47,962 nt of DNA, from NCBI RefSeq assembly GCF_907177275.1, contig NZ_CAJSLV010000087.1, positions 1 through 47,962 of the forward strand. The letters are read 5' to 3'. A program made the translations under genes and the position numbers. How positions within the stretch are numbered: position 1 is the stretch's first letter; each line of letters begins with the position of its first letter. Origin of the DNA: Actinacidiphila cocklensis. Lineage in GTDB: Bacteria; Actinomycetota; Actinomycetes; Streptomycetales; Streptomycetaceae. Positions 16,314 to 24,129 of this stretch are shown here, piece after piece. The notes below the pieces were generated by a model. It saw only the letters and a list, made by a program, of their open reading frames with translations, was not told the origin of the DNA and made no database searches.

Positions 16314-16348
16314 GGGGGCGCCCCTTGCGGAAGGGGCGCCCCCAGGGG
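16309..16348 (-). terminator. Strong terminator of the MFS gene
   Basis: CTGGGGGCGCCCCTT (16312-16326) pairs perfectly with its complement (16331-16345) across a GCGG loop; three more G-C pairs extend the stem to 18 bp. It begins 5 bp after the MFS stop codon in the direction of transcription. A U tract is lacking, as is common in Streptomyces. Confidence 0.8.
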
Positions 16349-16353
16349 GGCGT

Positions 16354-18048
16354 TCAGTTCAGGGAGGCCAGCTCCCGGTCGACCGCGGCCTGGTGGAGTG
16401 CGGCGTCCTCGCGGGCGCGGCGCGGGCTCCAGCGGCCGGCCATCAGGAAGACGAACGGCAGGAAGAGCACCTGCCCGCCGACGCAGATCCACCACCAGGT
16501 GCGCCACTGCGACGGCCCGTCGTGCGCGGCCTTCTGGACCTTCGTGCCGTACTCCTGGAGCACCGCCAGCTGCGGCTGGGCTTTCTGGACGGTGGCCAGG
16601 TCGGCCGGGCCGACCTCCTGGACGGCGCGGGCCATGACGTCCGCGGGCGCCTTGCCCGCGGGGTACTTGCCCAGCTCCGCGAAGACCTCCGGGTGCGCCC
16701 CGACGATCGCCAGCGCCGGCGCGGCCTGCGTCTGCGCCGCGGCGACCTGCGCCCCGTGGTCGACCAGCGGCGTCACCGAGGTGACCAGCACCGGGATGAA
16801 GGCGGCGGAGACCGCGACCACGATCCGTATCGTCCAGCCCCACACCGCCAGGCCGGTCGCCGTGGCGGCCGGGTTGTGCTTCTCCACGGTCTCGGTGAAG
16901 CCCGCCATCCACGGGCCGTAGGCCACCCCGCTGAAGACGCCGATGCCGACGAAGAGCCAGGCGAAGGTGTAGTAGTCGGTGGTCGGATGGGTCGCCCGGG
17001 TGGCGAAGACCGCCGTCATCACGATCGAGCCGACCGCTCCGACGATCATGAACGGCTTGCGCACCTTGAGCCGGTCGGACAGCAGGCCGACCACGACCAG
17101 GGCGATGGCGTTGGCCGCCCAGTACCAGTTCGCGACCGCGTTGGCCCGCTGCTCGCTGTAGCCGTAGGTGGTCGCGAAGTAGACGACGAAGTTGCCGACG
17201 GCGGCGAAGTACAGCAGCAGGAAGAGGGCGATGGCCAGGCCGGATCCTGCGATGTCCACGCGCAGCATCTGCCGCCACTCGCCGCGCCGTGCGGCCTGCG
17301 GGTCGATGCCCTTGGCGCGGGCCTCGACCAGGGCGCGGTCCCGCAGGGTGACCATGATCTGGTCGCGCAGCCCCGGGGACAGCTCGCGCAGCGCGAAGAT
17401 CGCCACCACGAAGACCACCAGGCCGGCGATCGCGGAGTAGCGCAGCTCGTCCTGCCAGCTGGAGGTGTCCAGGGTCTGGCTGGTGACCGTGGTGACGACC
17501 AGGCTGCCGACGACCGGCCCCATCGTCCAGGCGCCCATCGCGGTGGCCCGGCCGAGCTGCGGCGAGAAGTCCCTGATCAGCGCGGGCGTTGCCACCAGCA
17601 CGATGCCCTCGACGATGCTGACCAGCGCGAACAGCACCAGGTAGACGCCCTTGCTGCCGGCGCTCGGCAGCCCGAAGAAGACCAGCAGCGAGGCGATCAG
17701 CAGCCCGTAGACCACCATGTTGGCCCGGCCCCAGCGGTCGGCGAGTCCCGCGACGAGCGAGGCGAAGGCGCCGACCGCGTTGCCGATCACCGAGACCCAC
17801 ACGAAGTAGCGGTAGGTCATGTCGAAGTGGGTGATGATCGACGTGGCGACCGCGTACTGGATGTAGAGCATGTAGTAGAGCACGACCGTGGTGACCACCA
17901 CGATGGCCAGGTACGCCATCCGGGGGCCGGTGGCCGGGTAGGCGGCAAGGTCGCGGCGGTAGAGCCGCTGCAGCAGTGTGGGGGCGTCGCCACCCGCGGC
18001 CTGTGGTCCCGGTCTGTTGGCGTCGAACGACGTCGGTGTGGCGGACAT
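16354..18048 (-). CDS. MFS transporter with an extended external loop
   Basis: 564 residues, longer than the usual 400-500. About twelve helices are seen, with the MFS motif after helix 2 (L-A-D-R-W-G-R-A-N) and its weaker repeat (L-S-D-R-L-K-V-R-K-P) in the second half. Before the last helix lies a hydrophilic loop of about 100 residues rich in Ala, Gln and Val, not typical for the family. The architecture resembles metabolite:H+ symporters rather than drug exporters, but the substrate is unknown. A perfect palindrome of the TetR-operator kind stands 61 bp before the ATG, and no TetR gene is adjacent. The ribosome site GGAGGAGCC is close to the ATG. Confidence 0.85.
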   Translation of the reverse strand: MSATPTSFDANRPGPQAAGGDAPTLLQRLYRRDLAAYPATGPRMAYLAIVVVTTVVLYYMLYIQYAVATSIITHFDMTYRYFVWVSVIGNAVGAFASLVAGLADRWGRANMVVYGLLIASLLVFFGLPSAGSKGVYLVLFALVSIVEGIVLVATPALIRDFSPQLGRATAMGAWTMGPVVGSLVVTTVTSQTLDTSSWQDELRYSAIAGLVVFVVAIFALRELSPGLRDQIMVTLRDRALVEARAKGIDPQAARRGEWRQMLRVDIAGSGLAIALFLLLYFAAVGNFVVYFATTYGYSEQRANAVANWYWAANAIALVVVGLLSDRLKVRKPFMIVGAVGSIVMTAVFATRATHPTTDYYTFAWLFVGIGVFSGVAYGPWMAGFTETVEKHNPAATATGLAVWGWTIRIVVAVSAAFIPVLVTSVTPLVDHGAQVAAAQTQAAPALAIVGAHPEVFAELGKYPAGKAPADVMARAVQEVGPADLATVQKAQPQLAVLQEYGTKVQKAAHDGPSQWRTWWWICVGGQVLFLPFVFLMAGRWSPRRAREDAALHQAAVDRELASLN

Positions 18049-18109
18049 GCGGCTCCTCCTGGAGGTACGGGAAAACCGGGTGGAGTGACGGAGTGTGGCC
18101 AGAGGTTAG

Positions 18110-18125
18110 TACCGACCGGTCGGTA
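18110..18125. promoter_or_regulatory. TetR-type palindromic operator before the MFS gene
   Basis: TACCGACCGGTCGGTA is a perfect 16-bp palindrome, a typical TetR-family operator type. It lies 61 bp upstream of the MFS start, in the right place to repress transcription. The cognate repressor is not next to it. Confidence 0.6.
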
Positions 18126-18221
18126 TGCCTAGGGGTCTGCACGAGGTCATTCACACGGAAGCCGGCGGACCCCCTGGTGGGAGTCCGCCGGCGTCGTACC
18201 GCGGTGGAGGTGGGGCAGGTG

Positions 18222-19949
18222 TCAGCTGGCGGTGCAGGTCAGCGTCGGTGCGCCGACCGTTCCCGACGAGGTGCCCTGGAGGCCGAAGCTGGTCGAGGCG
18301 GCGGGCGCGACCGCCCCGTTGTAGGAGAGGTTCACGGCGGTGACCGCGGCGCCGGACTGGGTGATGGTGGCGCTCCAGCCCGAGGTCTCCTGCTGGTTGC
18401 CGGGCCAGGTCCAGGCCACCTTCCAGCCGGTGGTCGCCGCGGTGCCGGTGTTGGTCACCGTGACGGTGGCCGTGAAGCCGGCGTCCCATTGGTTGTCCAC
18501 GTGCAGGGCGGCGGTGCAGCCCTTGTTCCCGCCGGTGCCGCCGGTGGTGCCGGCCGACGTGCCCGTACTCGTGCCCGTCGAGGTGCCGGTGGACGTGCCC
18601 GTCGACGTACCGGTGCTCGTACCCGTGGAGGTCCCGGTGGACGTACCGGTGCTCGTACCGGTCGACGTACCCGTGCTCGTACCCGTCGAAGTGCCGGTGG
18701 ACGTACCGCCGTTCGTGCCGCCCGTCGAGCCGCCGAAGGTCGGGGCCTTGATGCTGCTCAGGTAGCCGTCCTTGACGGTGTCGACGGTCTGCCAGTCGTC
18801 CTTGAGGATGCCGCCGGTGTCACCGGAGTCGGGGTTCCAGGACCAGAAGGTCCAGCTGATGCTGTTCCCGCCGTTGCCCGAGGTCGGCTGCATGTAGCTG
18901 ACCAGGGCCTTGAGCCACTGCTGGTCGATGGTGGACTGCAGGGTGGTGCCGAACTCGCCGACCCACACGGGGGCGATGTTCTGCTTGAACAGGTAGCCCC
19001 AGTACTTGTCCCACAGCGCCGGCATGTTCGCCGGGAAGGTCGGGTCGGAGAACCAGGTCTGCTGGGCGACGCTGGTGGCGTAGTCGTGGGCCGAGTAGAC
19101 CACCCGGTTGGCCACGTTCAGCTCCACCGGGTACTGCCCGGCGCCCATCAGGTTGCCGCCCCACCAGCCGGAGGTGCCGTTGAAGGTCTGGATGCCCTCG
19201 ACGAAGATCAGCAGGCTGGGGTTGACGCCCAGGACCGCGTTGCCCGCCCGCTCGGCCGCGAGCCGCCAGTCGATCGTGGTGTCGCCGCAGCCCCAGCAGG
19301 CCGGGTCGTGCGGCTCGTTGTGCAGGTCGATGCCGACGACGGCGGTGTTGCCCTGGTAACGGGTCGCCAGCGCCTTGAGGTTGGTGATCCAGGTCGACTC
19401 CGGGACGCTGCTGGTGTACCACAGCGCGGACTGCGCGCTGGAGTCCGGGCGGTGCCGGTCCAGGATCACCCGCAGGCCGACCGAGCCCGCGTAGTTGACG
19501 ATCTTGTCCATGATCTGCAGCGGGGCGAGCCCCTGCAGGTCGGTGTTCATGTTGTAGAAGGTGATGCTGTTGGCCGTCGCACCCGGCTTGAAGATGTCGT
19601 CGCTGTAGGGCAGCCGGATGGTGTTGTAGCCCAGCGTCTTCATCTGGTCGATCATGCTCTTGTAGTCGCGCGACCAGAGGCCGTGCACCACTTCGTTGGA
19701 GGTCTCGAAGCCGAACCAGTTGATGCCCGCGATGCGCACCGCCTGGTTGTTGGAGTCCAGGATCTGCCGGCCGCTGGTGTGCCAGTAGCCCGTACCCGCG
19801 TCGGCGGCGGGCGCCGCGGCGGCGTCGGCGTGGCTCTGCCCCGCGAGCGACAGCAACGCGAGCATCGCCGCCGCGACCACGGCGGCCAGCACCACGCGCA
19901 GCCGGGCCAGGCCTCTCAGCGGACTTCGGACGTCCGGATTGGGAACCAC
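18222..19949 (-). CDS. Secreted GH5 endoglucanase with CBM2 cellulose-binding module
   Basis: 575 residues. The N-terminus has a signal-peptide pattern (R-L-R-V-V-L, hydrophobic core, A-D-A-A-A). The GH5 barrel covers about 55-400 with acid/base Glu212 (D-L-H-N-E-P) and nucleophile Glu332 (W-V-G-E-F-G). A low-complexity linker contains twelve exact GTST units (415-462). Residues 477-575 form a family 2 carbohydrate-binding module with its Cys pair near both ends and conserved Trp residues. It hydrolyses beta-1,4-glucan outside the cell. A CebR-type box lies 70 bp upstream of the start, so cellobiose induction is expected. Confidence 0.95.
   Translation of the reverse strand: MVPNPDVRSPLRGLARLRVVLAAVVAAAMLALLSLAGQSHADAAAAPAADAGTGYWHTSGRQILDSNNQAVRIAGINWFGFETSNEVVHGLWSRDYKSMIDQMKTLGYNTIRLPYSDDIFKPGATANSITFYNMNTDLQGLAPLQIMDKIVNYAGSVGLRVILDRHRPDSSAQSALWYTSSVPESTWITNLKALATRYQGNTAVVGIDLHNEPHDPACWGCGDTTIDWRLAAERAGNAVLGVNPSLLIFVEGIQTFNGTSGWWGGNLMGAGQYPVELNVANRVVYSAHDYATSVAQQTWFSDPTFPANMPALWDKYWGYLFKQNIAPVWVGEFGTTLQSTIDQQWLKALVSYMQPTSGNGGNSISWTFWSWNPDSGDTGGILKDDWQTVDTVKDGYLSSIKAPTFGGSTGGTNGGTSTGTSTGTSTGTSTGTSTGTSTGTSTGTSTGTSTGTSTGTSTGTSTGTSAGTTGGTGGNKGCTAALHVDNQWDAGFTATVTVTNTGTAATTGWKVAWTWPGNQQETSGWSATITQSGAAVTAVNLSYNGAVAPAASTSFGLQGTSSGTVGAPTLTCTAS
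18564..18707. repeat. 12-bp tandem repeat encoding the (GTST)12 linker
   Basis: Twelve 12-bp units, 144 bp in all, encode the GTST linker of the cellulase. Units differ only at third codon positions (for instance GTCGACGTACCG, GTGCTCGTACCC), which suggests unit-number change by slippage or recombination under selection for the protein repeat. Confidence 0.9.
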
Positions 19950-20018
19950 GGTGCGCTTCCTCTCGGTGGGGGGATGGAACGCTTCAGTTCGTGGCGTGAC
20001 GGGTGGTCAGGAAGCCTG

Positions 20019-20032
20019 TGGGAGCGCTCCCA
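20019..20032. promoter_or_regulatory. CebR-type operator
   Basis: TGGGAGCGCTCCCA is a perfect 14-bp palindrome identical to the published Streptomyces CebR box, the site of the LacI-type repressor released by cellobiose or cellotriose. It is 70 bp before the cellulase start. Confidence 0.85.
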
Positions 20033-20124
20033 TTCGCAACTGTATGGAAGCGACGACACCCGAGGGCCGTCAAGGGGTCGCGCAGCCTTCAAGTTGTGAA
20101 GCGGCGAAATCCCGTGGCGCGGAA

Positions 20125-20160
20125 CCCCTCGATTAGGCTTACCTAAGTACGATCGAGGGG
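20125..20160. promoter_or_regulatory. DmdR/IdeR-type iron box inside a 9-bp inverted repeat
   Basis: TTAGGCTTACCTAA (20133-20146) matches the core of the actinobacterial iron-repressor box. It is framed by CCCCTCGAT (20125-20133) and its exact complement (20152-20160). It precedes the siderophore-interacting protein gene by about 70 bp, fitting repression when iron is plentiful. Confidence 0.7.
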
Positions 20161-20230
20161 CGCACGTCGACAGCGGTGCGACAAGGACCGGCGGCCGTAC
20201 GAACGCGGCGGCAGAGAGCGGGGCTCATTC

Positions 20231-21097
20231 ATGGCGGACTCGGCGGACAGGGCGGATCGGCCCGCGCGCAGGACTCCCACACCCCGGCACGCCACCGTGG
20301 TGCACACCGAGCGGCTCACCCCGCACATGATCCGGGTGGTGCTGGCGGTCGGCCCGGACGACCGGCCGGAGATCGGCGCCTACACCGACCACTACGTCAA
20401 GCTGCTCTTCGCACCGCCGGGCGTGGCCTACCCCGAGCCCCTGGACCTGGAGGCGGTACGCCGCGACCTGCCGCGCGAGCAGTGGCCGCGGACCCGCACG
20501 TACACGGTACGGGCCTGGGACGCGGCGACCGGCGAGCTGACCGTGGACTTCGTCCACCACGGCGACGAGGGCCTGGCGGGGCCGTGGGCGGCGGCCGCAC
20601 GGCCGGGCGACGGCCTCTACTTCCTCGGTCCCGGCGGTGGTTACGCCCCCGACCCGGCGGCCGACTGGCACCTGCTGGCGGGCGACGAGAGCGCGCTGCC
20701 GGCCGTCGCCGCGGCCGTGGAGCAGTTGCCGCCCGGCGCGGTGGCCAGGGTCTTCGTGGAGGTCGCGGGACCTGCGGAGGAGCAGAAGCTGCTGGTGCGC
20801 GGCGACGTGGAGGTCGTCTGGCTGCACCGGGCCGGCCGGCCGGTCGGCGAGGCGCTCGTGGCGGCGGTCACCGCGCTGGACTTCCCGCCCGGTGACGTGC
20901 AGGTCTTCATGCACGGGGAGGCGGGCTTCGTCAAGGAGCTGCGCCGCTTCGTCCGGCTGGACCGCGGTATCGCGCGCGAGCGGCTGTCGGTGTCGGGCTA
21001 CTGGCGGCGCGGCGCCGACGAGGACGGCTGGCAGTCGTCCAAGCGCGAGTGGAACGCCGAGGTGGAGCGCGAGCAGGAGGCCGGCGGCCCGGCGTAG
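20231..21097 (+). CDS. Siderophore-interacting protein (FAD-dependent ferric reductase)
   Basis: 288 residues. The flavin-binding signature R-T-Y-T-V-R (89-94) and V-D-F-V-H-H-G-D-E-G-L-A-G-P-W-A (105-120) place it in the ViuB/SIP family, and the end has the family G-Y-W-R-R-G and a late Trp-Gln-x-x-Lys stretch. These cytoplasmic enzymes reduce ferric siderophores to release iron. It is a single-gene unit behind an iron box; the siderophore uptake genes are not in the window. The ATG at 20231 is preceded by only a weak ribosome site (AGAGCGGGG). Confidence 0.92.
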   Translation: MADSADRADRPARRTPTPRHATVVHTERLTPHMIRVVLAVGPDDRPEIGAYTDHYVKLLFAPPGVAYPEPLDLEAVRRDLPREQWPRTRTYTVRAWDAATGELTVDFVHHGDEGLAGPWAAAARPGDGLYFLGPGGGYAPDPAADWHLLAGDESALPAVAAAVEQLPPGAVARVFVEVAGPAEEQKLLVRGDVEVVWLHRAGRPVGEALVAAVTALDFPPGDVQVFMHGEAGFVKELRRFVRLDRGIARERLSVSGYWRRGADEDGWQSSKREWNAEVEREQEAGGPA

Positions 21098-21180
21098 GGC
21101 GGGTCCACAAGGTCCCGCCCTGGCGACGGCCGTTACGGACGCGGCGGCCGGTCACCGTACGAGGTGACCGGCCGCCGGGC

Positions 21181-21960
21181 TCACACCGACTGCTGGTAGG
21201 AGCGGAAGGTGCGGGTGGACAGCCACACCGCGGCCACCGCGAGGGCCAGCAGCGCCCCGCCGCGGCTGAGCACGTCGCCCCAGTCCGGGTCCGCCGACAT
21301 CGCCGAACGCCCCGCGACCAGCGCCCAGTTGACCGGGTTGCCGTCCGCGACGTGCCGCATCCAGGACGGCATCAGGCCGGGCGCCATGAAGGCCGAGGAC
21401 AGGAAGGTCAGCGGCAGCAGCAGGAAGCTGTTGATCCCGATGATGCTCTCCCGCTGCCTGACCAGCATGCCCACCGCGTTGGAGGCGGCACCGAAGACCG
21501 TGCCGAGCAGCACCGACGCCAGCAGCAGCACCAGCAGCCCGCCGATCCCGCCCGGGTAGTCGGCGCCGCCGAGCTTGCCGAGCAGCACGATCAGCACCGA
21601 CTGGGCCGCGGTGCTGCAGCCCTGCTGCATCACGTTGGCGTTCATCAGCGCGGTCCGGCTGACCGGGGTGGTCAGGAACCGGTTGAGGGTGCCGCGTTCG
21701 ATCTCCTCCAACGTGCCCATGCCGGCCCACATGTTGGAGGACACCGCGCTCATCACGACCACGCCGGGCACCAGGTAGTCCAGGTACGACCCGGCGCCGA
21801 AGCCCGGCAGTTCGACCACCTTGCGGAAGAGCGAGCCGAACAGGAAGAGCCAGATCACCGGTTGGACCAGGGTGACGACCAGGAAGACCGGCTGCCGCAG
21901 GATCGCCATCAGCTGGCGCTGCGTCATGTACCAGGTCTGGTGCAGGGTTTCGGTGCTCAT
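21181..21960 (-). CDS. ABC-2 type exporter permease (DrrB-like)
   Basis: 259 residues from the ATG at 21960, with about six helices and the ABC-2 pattern (first helix around P-V-I-W-L-F-L-F-G, then M-G-T-L-E-E-I-E-R-G-T-L-N-R in the coupling region). It overlaps the ATPase gene by the four bases ATGA, so the two are translationally coupled. This pair resembles DrrA/DrrB antibiotic exporters. The same frame stays open upstream, but that part is the ATPase gene read in another frame. Confidence 0.92.
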   Translation of the reverse strand: MSTETLHQTWYMTQRQLMAILRQPVFLVVTLVQPVIWLFLFGSLFRKVVELPGFGAGSYLDYLVPGVVVMSAVSSNMWAGMGTLEEIERGTLNRFLTTPVSRTALMNANVMQQGCSTAAQSVLIVLLGKLGGADYPGGIGGLLVLLLASVLLGTVFGAASNAVGMLVRQRESIIGINSFLLLPLTFLSSAFMAPGLMPSWMRHVADGNPVNWALVAGRSAMSADPDWGDVLSRGGALLALAVAAVWLSTRTFRSYQQSV

Positions 21961-22991
21961 CGGGCGCCTCCCGCGCTCGCCGCCGGCTGGACCGCCGTCG
22001 CGCCCGTGCCGCCCGTGCCGGTGTCCGCGTCGGCGAACCGCCGCCCCGCGTACCGCAGATAGACGTCGTCGAGCGACGGCCTGGCCACGGTCACGGACGC
22101 CACCGCGGCGCCCTGCTGCTCCAGCACCGCCAGCACGTGCGGTACGGCGGCGGGTCCGTCGTCGGCGCGGGCGCTGAGCCGCCGTCCTTCCACCGTCACC
22201 TCGCGTACCGCGGCGAACTCGCCGAGCGCGGTGGCCAGCAGCCGGGCGTCGACCTCGTCGGGGGTGTCGCGCAGCTCCACGTGGACGGCGTCGCCGCGCA
22301 GTTCGCCCTTGAGCTCGTCGGGGGTGCCCTCGGCGACGACCCGGCCGCGGTCGACGATCGCGATCCGCTCGGCGAGCCGGTCGGCCTCCTCCAGGTAGTG
22401 CGTGGTGAGCAGGATGGTCAGGCCCTCCTCCCCGGCGAGCCGGGAGATCTCCTCCCACATCGCGGTACGCGCCTCCGGGTCGAGCCCGGTGGTCGGCTCG
22501 TCGAGGAACAGCACCTGCGGGCGGTGCATCAGGCCGAGCGCCACGTCGAGGCGGCGCTGCATGCCGCCGGAGTACGTCCGCACCAGGCGGCCGCCGGCCT
22601 CGGCGAGGTCGAAGCGTTCGAGCAGCTCGTCGGCGCGGCGGCCGAGCGCGGCACCGCGCTGCCCGTACAGCCGCCCCTGGAGCAGCAGGTTCTCCCGGCC
22701 GGTGGCGACCGGGTCGGCGCCGGACTTCTGCGCGACGACGCCGATGGCGCGGCGGACCCGGTCCGGGTGGCGCAGGGCGTCGTGCCCGGCGACCAGGGCG
22801 GTGCCTGCGTCCGGGCGGGCCAGGGTGGTGAGGATCTTGACGGTGGTGGACTTGCCGGCGCCGTTGGGGCCGAGCAGCCCGAAGACGGTGCCGGCGGCGA
22901 CGGTGATACCCATGCCGTCGAGGGCTCTCACCCCGCCGGGGTAGGTCTTGGTCAGGCCGTCCGCCTCGACGGCGGGCGCTGCGGTGGTCAT
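21957..22991 (-). CDS. ABC exporter ATP-binding protein (DrrA-like)
   Basis: 344 residues. Walker A G-P-N-G-A-G-K-S-T (41-49), signature S-G-G-M-Q (141-145), Walker B L-F-L-D-E-P (161-166) and switch His198 are all intact. The C-terminal extension of about 100 residues (from about 230) is typical of the DrrA group that pairs with ABC-2 permeases. It powers export of an unknown, probably hydrophobic compound. The start ATG is 188 bp after the PadR stop, with a ribosome site (GGAGGA) upstream. Confidence 0.93.
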   Translation of the reverse strand: MTTAAPAVEADGLTKTYPGGVRALDGMGITVAAGTVFGLLGPNGAGKSTTVKILTTLARPDAGTALVAGHDALRHPDRVRRAIGVVAQKSGADPVATGRENLLLQGRLYGQRGAALGRRADELLERFDLAEAGGRLVRTYSGGMQRRLDVALGLMHRPQVLFLDEPTTGLDPEARTAMWEEISRLAGEEGLTILLTTHYLEEADRLAERIAIVDRGRVVAEGTPDELKGELRGDAVHVELRDTPDEVDARLLATALGEFAAVREVTVEGRRLSARADDGPAAVPHVLAVLEQQGAAVASVTVARPSLDDVYLRYAGRRFADADTGTGGTGATAVQPAASAGGAR

Positions 22992-23134
22992 GGTGGTGGT
23001 CCTCCGGGTCAGGTGTGCCGGGCGTGCCGGGTCACCGGAGCGCCTGCGGGGAGGAGCCGGGCTATCGTGGGTGTGCCGCACCTCGATCGCCCGACGTCCG
23101 CTGCCGCGGGTGTCCGGTCGGTGGTTCGCGTTCC

Positions 23135-23162
23135 GGCGTCCGCTGTTGCAGCAGCGGGCGCC
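23135..23162 (-). terminator. Terminator-like hairpin after padR
   Basis: GGCG-T-CCGCTG and CAGCGG-G-CGCC form a 10-pair stem with one mismatch around TTGCAG. It follows the PadR stop (23180) by 18 bp on the minus strand and could separate padR from the exporter genes. Confidence 0.5.
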
Positions 23163-23179
23163 GGTGTCTTTCCCTCTGG

Positions 23180-23920
23180 TCAGGTCGTACTGCCGGGGCG
23201 GTCCTCCTTCTCGGTGGAGGTGACGGGTACGGCCGGCTGCCCGCCGTCGGCGGTCGCCGCGGGGTCGGAAGCGGGGTCGAAGGCGGGGAACCGCTCCTCC
23301 AGCTCGGACCAGCCCTCCGGCATGTCGCCGGTCTCGTGCCAGCTGCGCCACTCGTCGGCACCGGTCAGGCGGCCCGCGGCCACCTCGTCGAGCAGATGGC
23401 GCACCCAGCCGGCCTCCGCCTCGACCATCCGCGCCCGGTAGTCGGTCTCCAGCATGAACAGCCGCGGCAGCTCCGCGTCGAGCTTGGCCAGCACCCCGCG
23501 CAGGGCGGCGGCTTGGATCTCCAGCGCCGCGGCCCGCTCGGTGAGCAGCTCCACCGCCTCGTCCGGGTGCAGCGCCCCGATCAGCGAGAGCCCGGCCTCG
23601 AACGCCGGGTACTCCTGCGCCGGTACGGCCACCACGTCGGCGAGCCAGTCGTGCATCTCGACCCGGCCCTCGTCGGTGAGCCCGTAGAGGGTGCGCTCGG
23701 GGCGGTTGCCCTGCCGCTGGACGTCGGCGACGGTCACGAAGCCGTGCTTCTCGAGGTTCTGCACCACGGTGTAGAGCGAACCGTAGTTGATCTTGATGCT
23801 GTGTTCCTTGCCGCGCTGCCGCAGCACCCGGGCGATCTCGTACGGGTGCATCGGGCGCTCGCCGAGCAGCACCATGACCGCCAGGGCCAGCGGGTTGGAG
23901 AGCTTGCGCCGCTTCGCCAC
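23180..23920 (-). CDS. PadR-family transcriptional regulator
   Basis: 246 residues from a GTG at 23920 (AKRRKLSNPLALAVM after the start); an ATG at 23938 is an alternative, but GAGGA touches it directly. The winged helix fits PadR (H-P-Y-E-I-A-R-V-L-R-Q-R-G-K and S-L-Y-T-V-V-Q-N-L-E-K-H-G-F), with Tyr in the wing as usual. The C-terminal helical part is long, as in the PadR-s1 group with an extra dimer helix. It very probably represses the DrrAB-like exporter that follows it on the same strand. Autorepression is suggested by the palindromes upstream. Confidence 0.9.
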   Translation of the reverse strand: MAKRRKLSNPLALAVMVLLGERPMHPYEIARVLRQRGKEHSIKINYGSLYTVVQNLEKHGFVTVADVQRQGNRPERTLYGLTDEGRVEMHDWLADVVAVPAQEYPAFEAGLSLIGALHPDEAVELLTERAAALEIQAAALRGVLAKLDAELPRLFMLETDYRARMVEAEAGWVRHLLDEVAAGRLTGADEWRSWHETGDMPEGWSELEERFPAFDPASDPAATADGGQPAVPVTSTEKEDRPGSTT

Positions 23921-23950
23921 AGTCCTCACCCCCGTCATTCCTCGCTGGCG

Positions 23951-24008
23951 TATATCCGTGGCCGAACATATCGCGTCTCGTCGGGCAGGGCAACCGCGAT
24001 GTATCGCG
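23951..24008. promoter_or_regulatory. Candidate PadR operator region
   Basis: The padR upstream region contains CGCGAT-GT-ATCGCG (23995-24008, a perfect 6-bp inverted repeat) and two further AT-cored steps (GTATATCC near 23952 and ACATATCGCG near 23967). PadR sites often combine such TAT/ATA-cored half sites. Assignment is by position only. Confidence 0.4.
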
Positions 24009-24084
24009 AAATTGCGAGGCTGCGTGAGCACTTCGGCCCGCGCCCGACATGGCCGCGTCATTCAGCCGAAACACCGGCTCCCTA

Positions 24085-24106
24085 ATTTCTGTCGATCGAC
24101 AGGAAT
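24085..24106. promoter_or_regulatory. Operator 1 of the shared permease/carboxylase regulon
   Basis: ATTTCTGTCG-AT-CGACAGGAAT is an inverted repeat with one mismatch. Bases 24081-24102 (CCTAATTTCTGTCG, two variable bases, CGACAG) are identical, apart from the two central bases, to those at 27941-27962. TAATTT (24083-24088) at its left edge resembles a -10 box, so binding would block the promoter of the permease gene 24 bp downstream. Confidence 0.7.
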
Positions 24107-24129
24107 ACCTGACCCAGGGGGGCCGGCCC

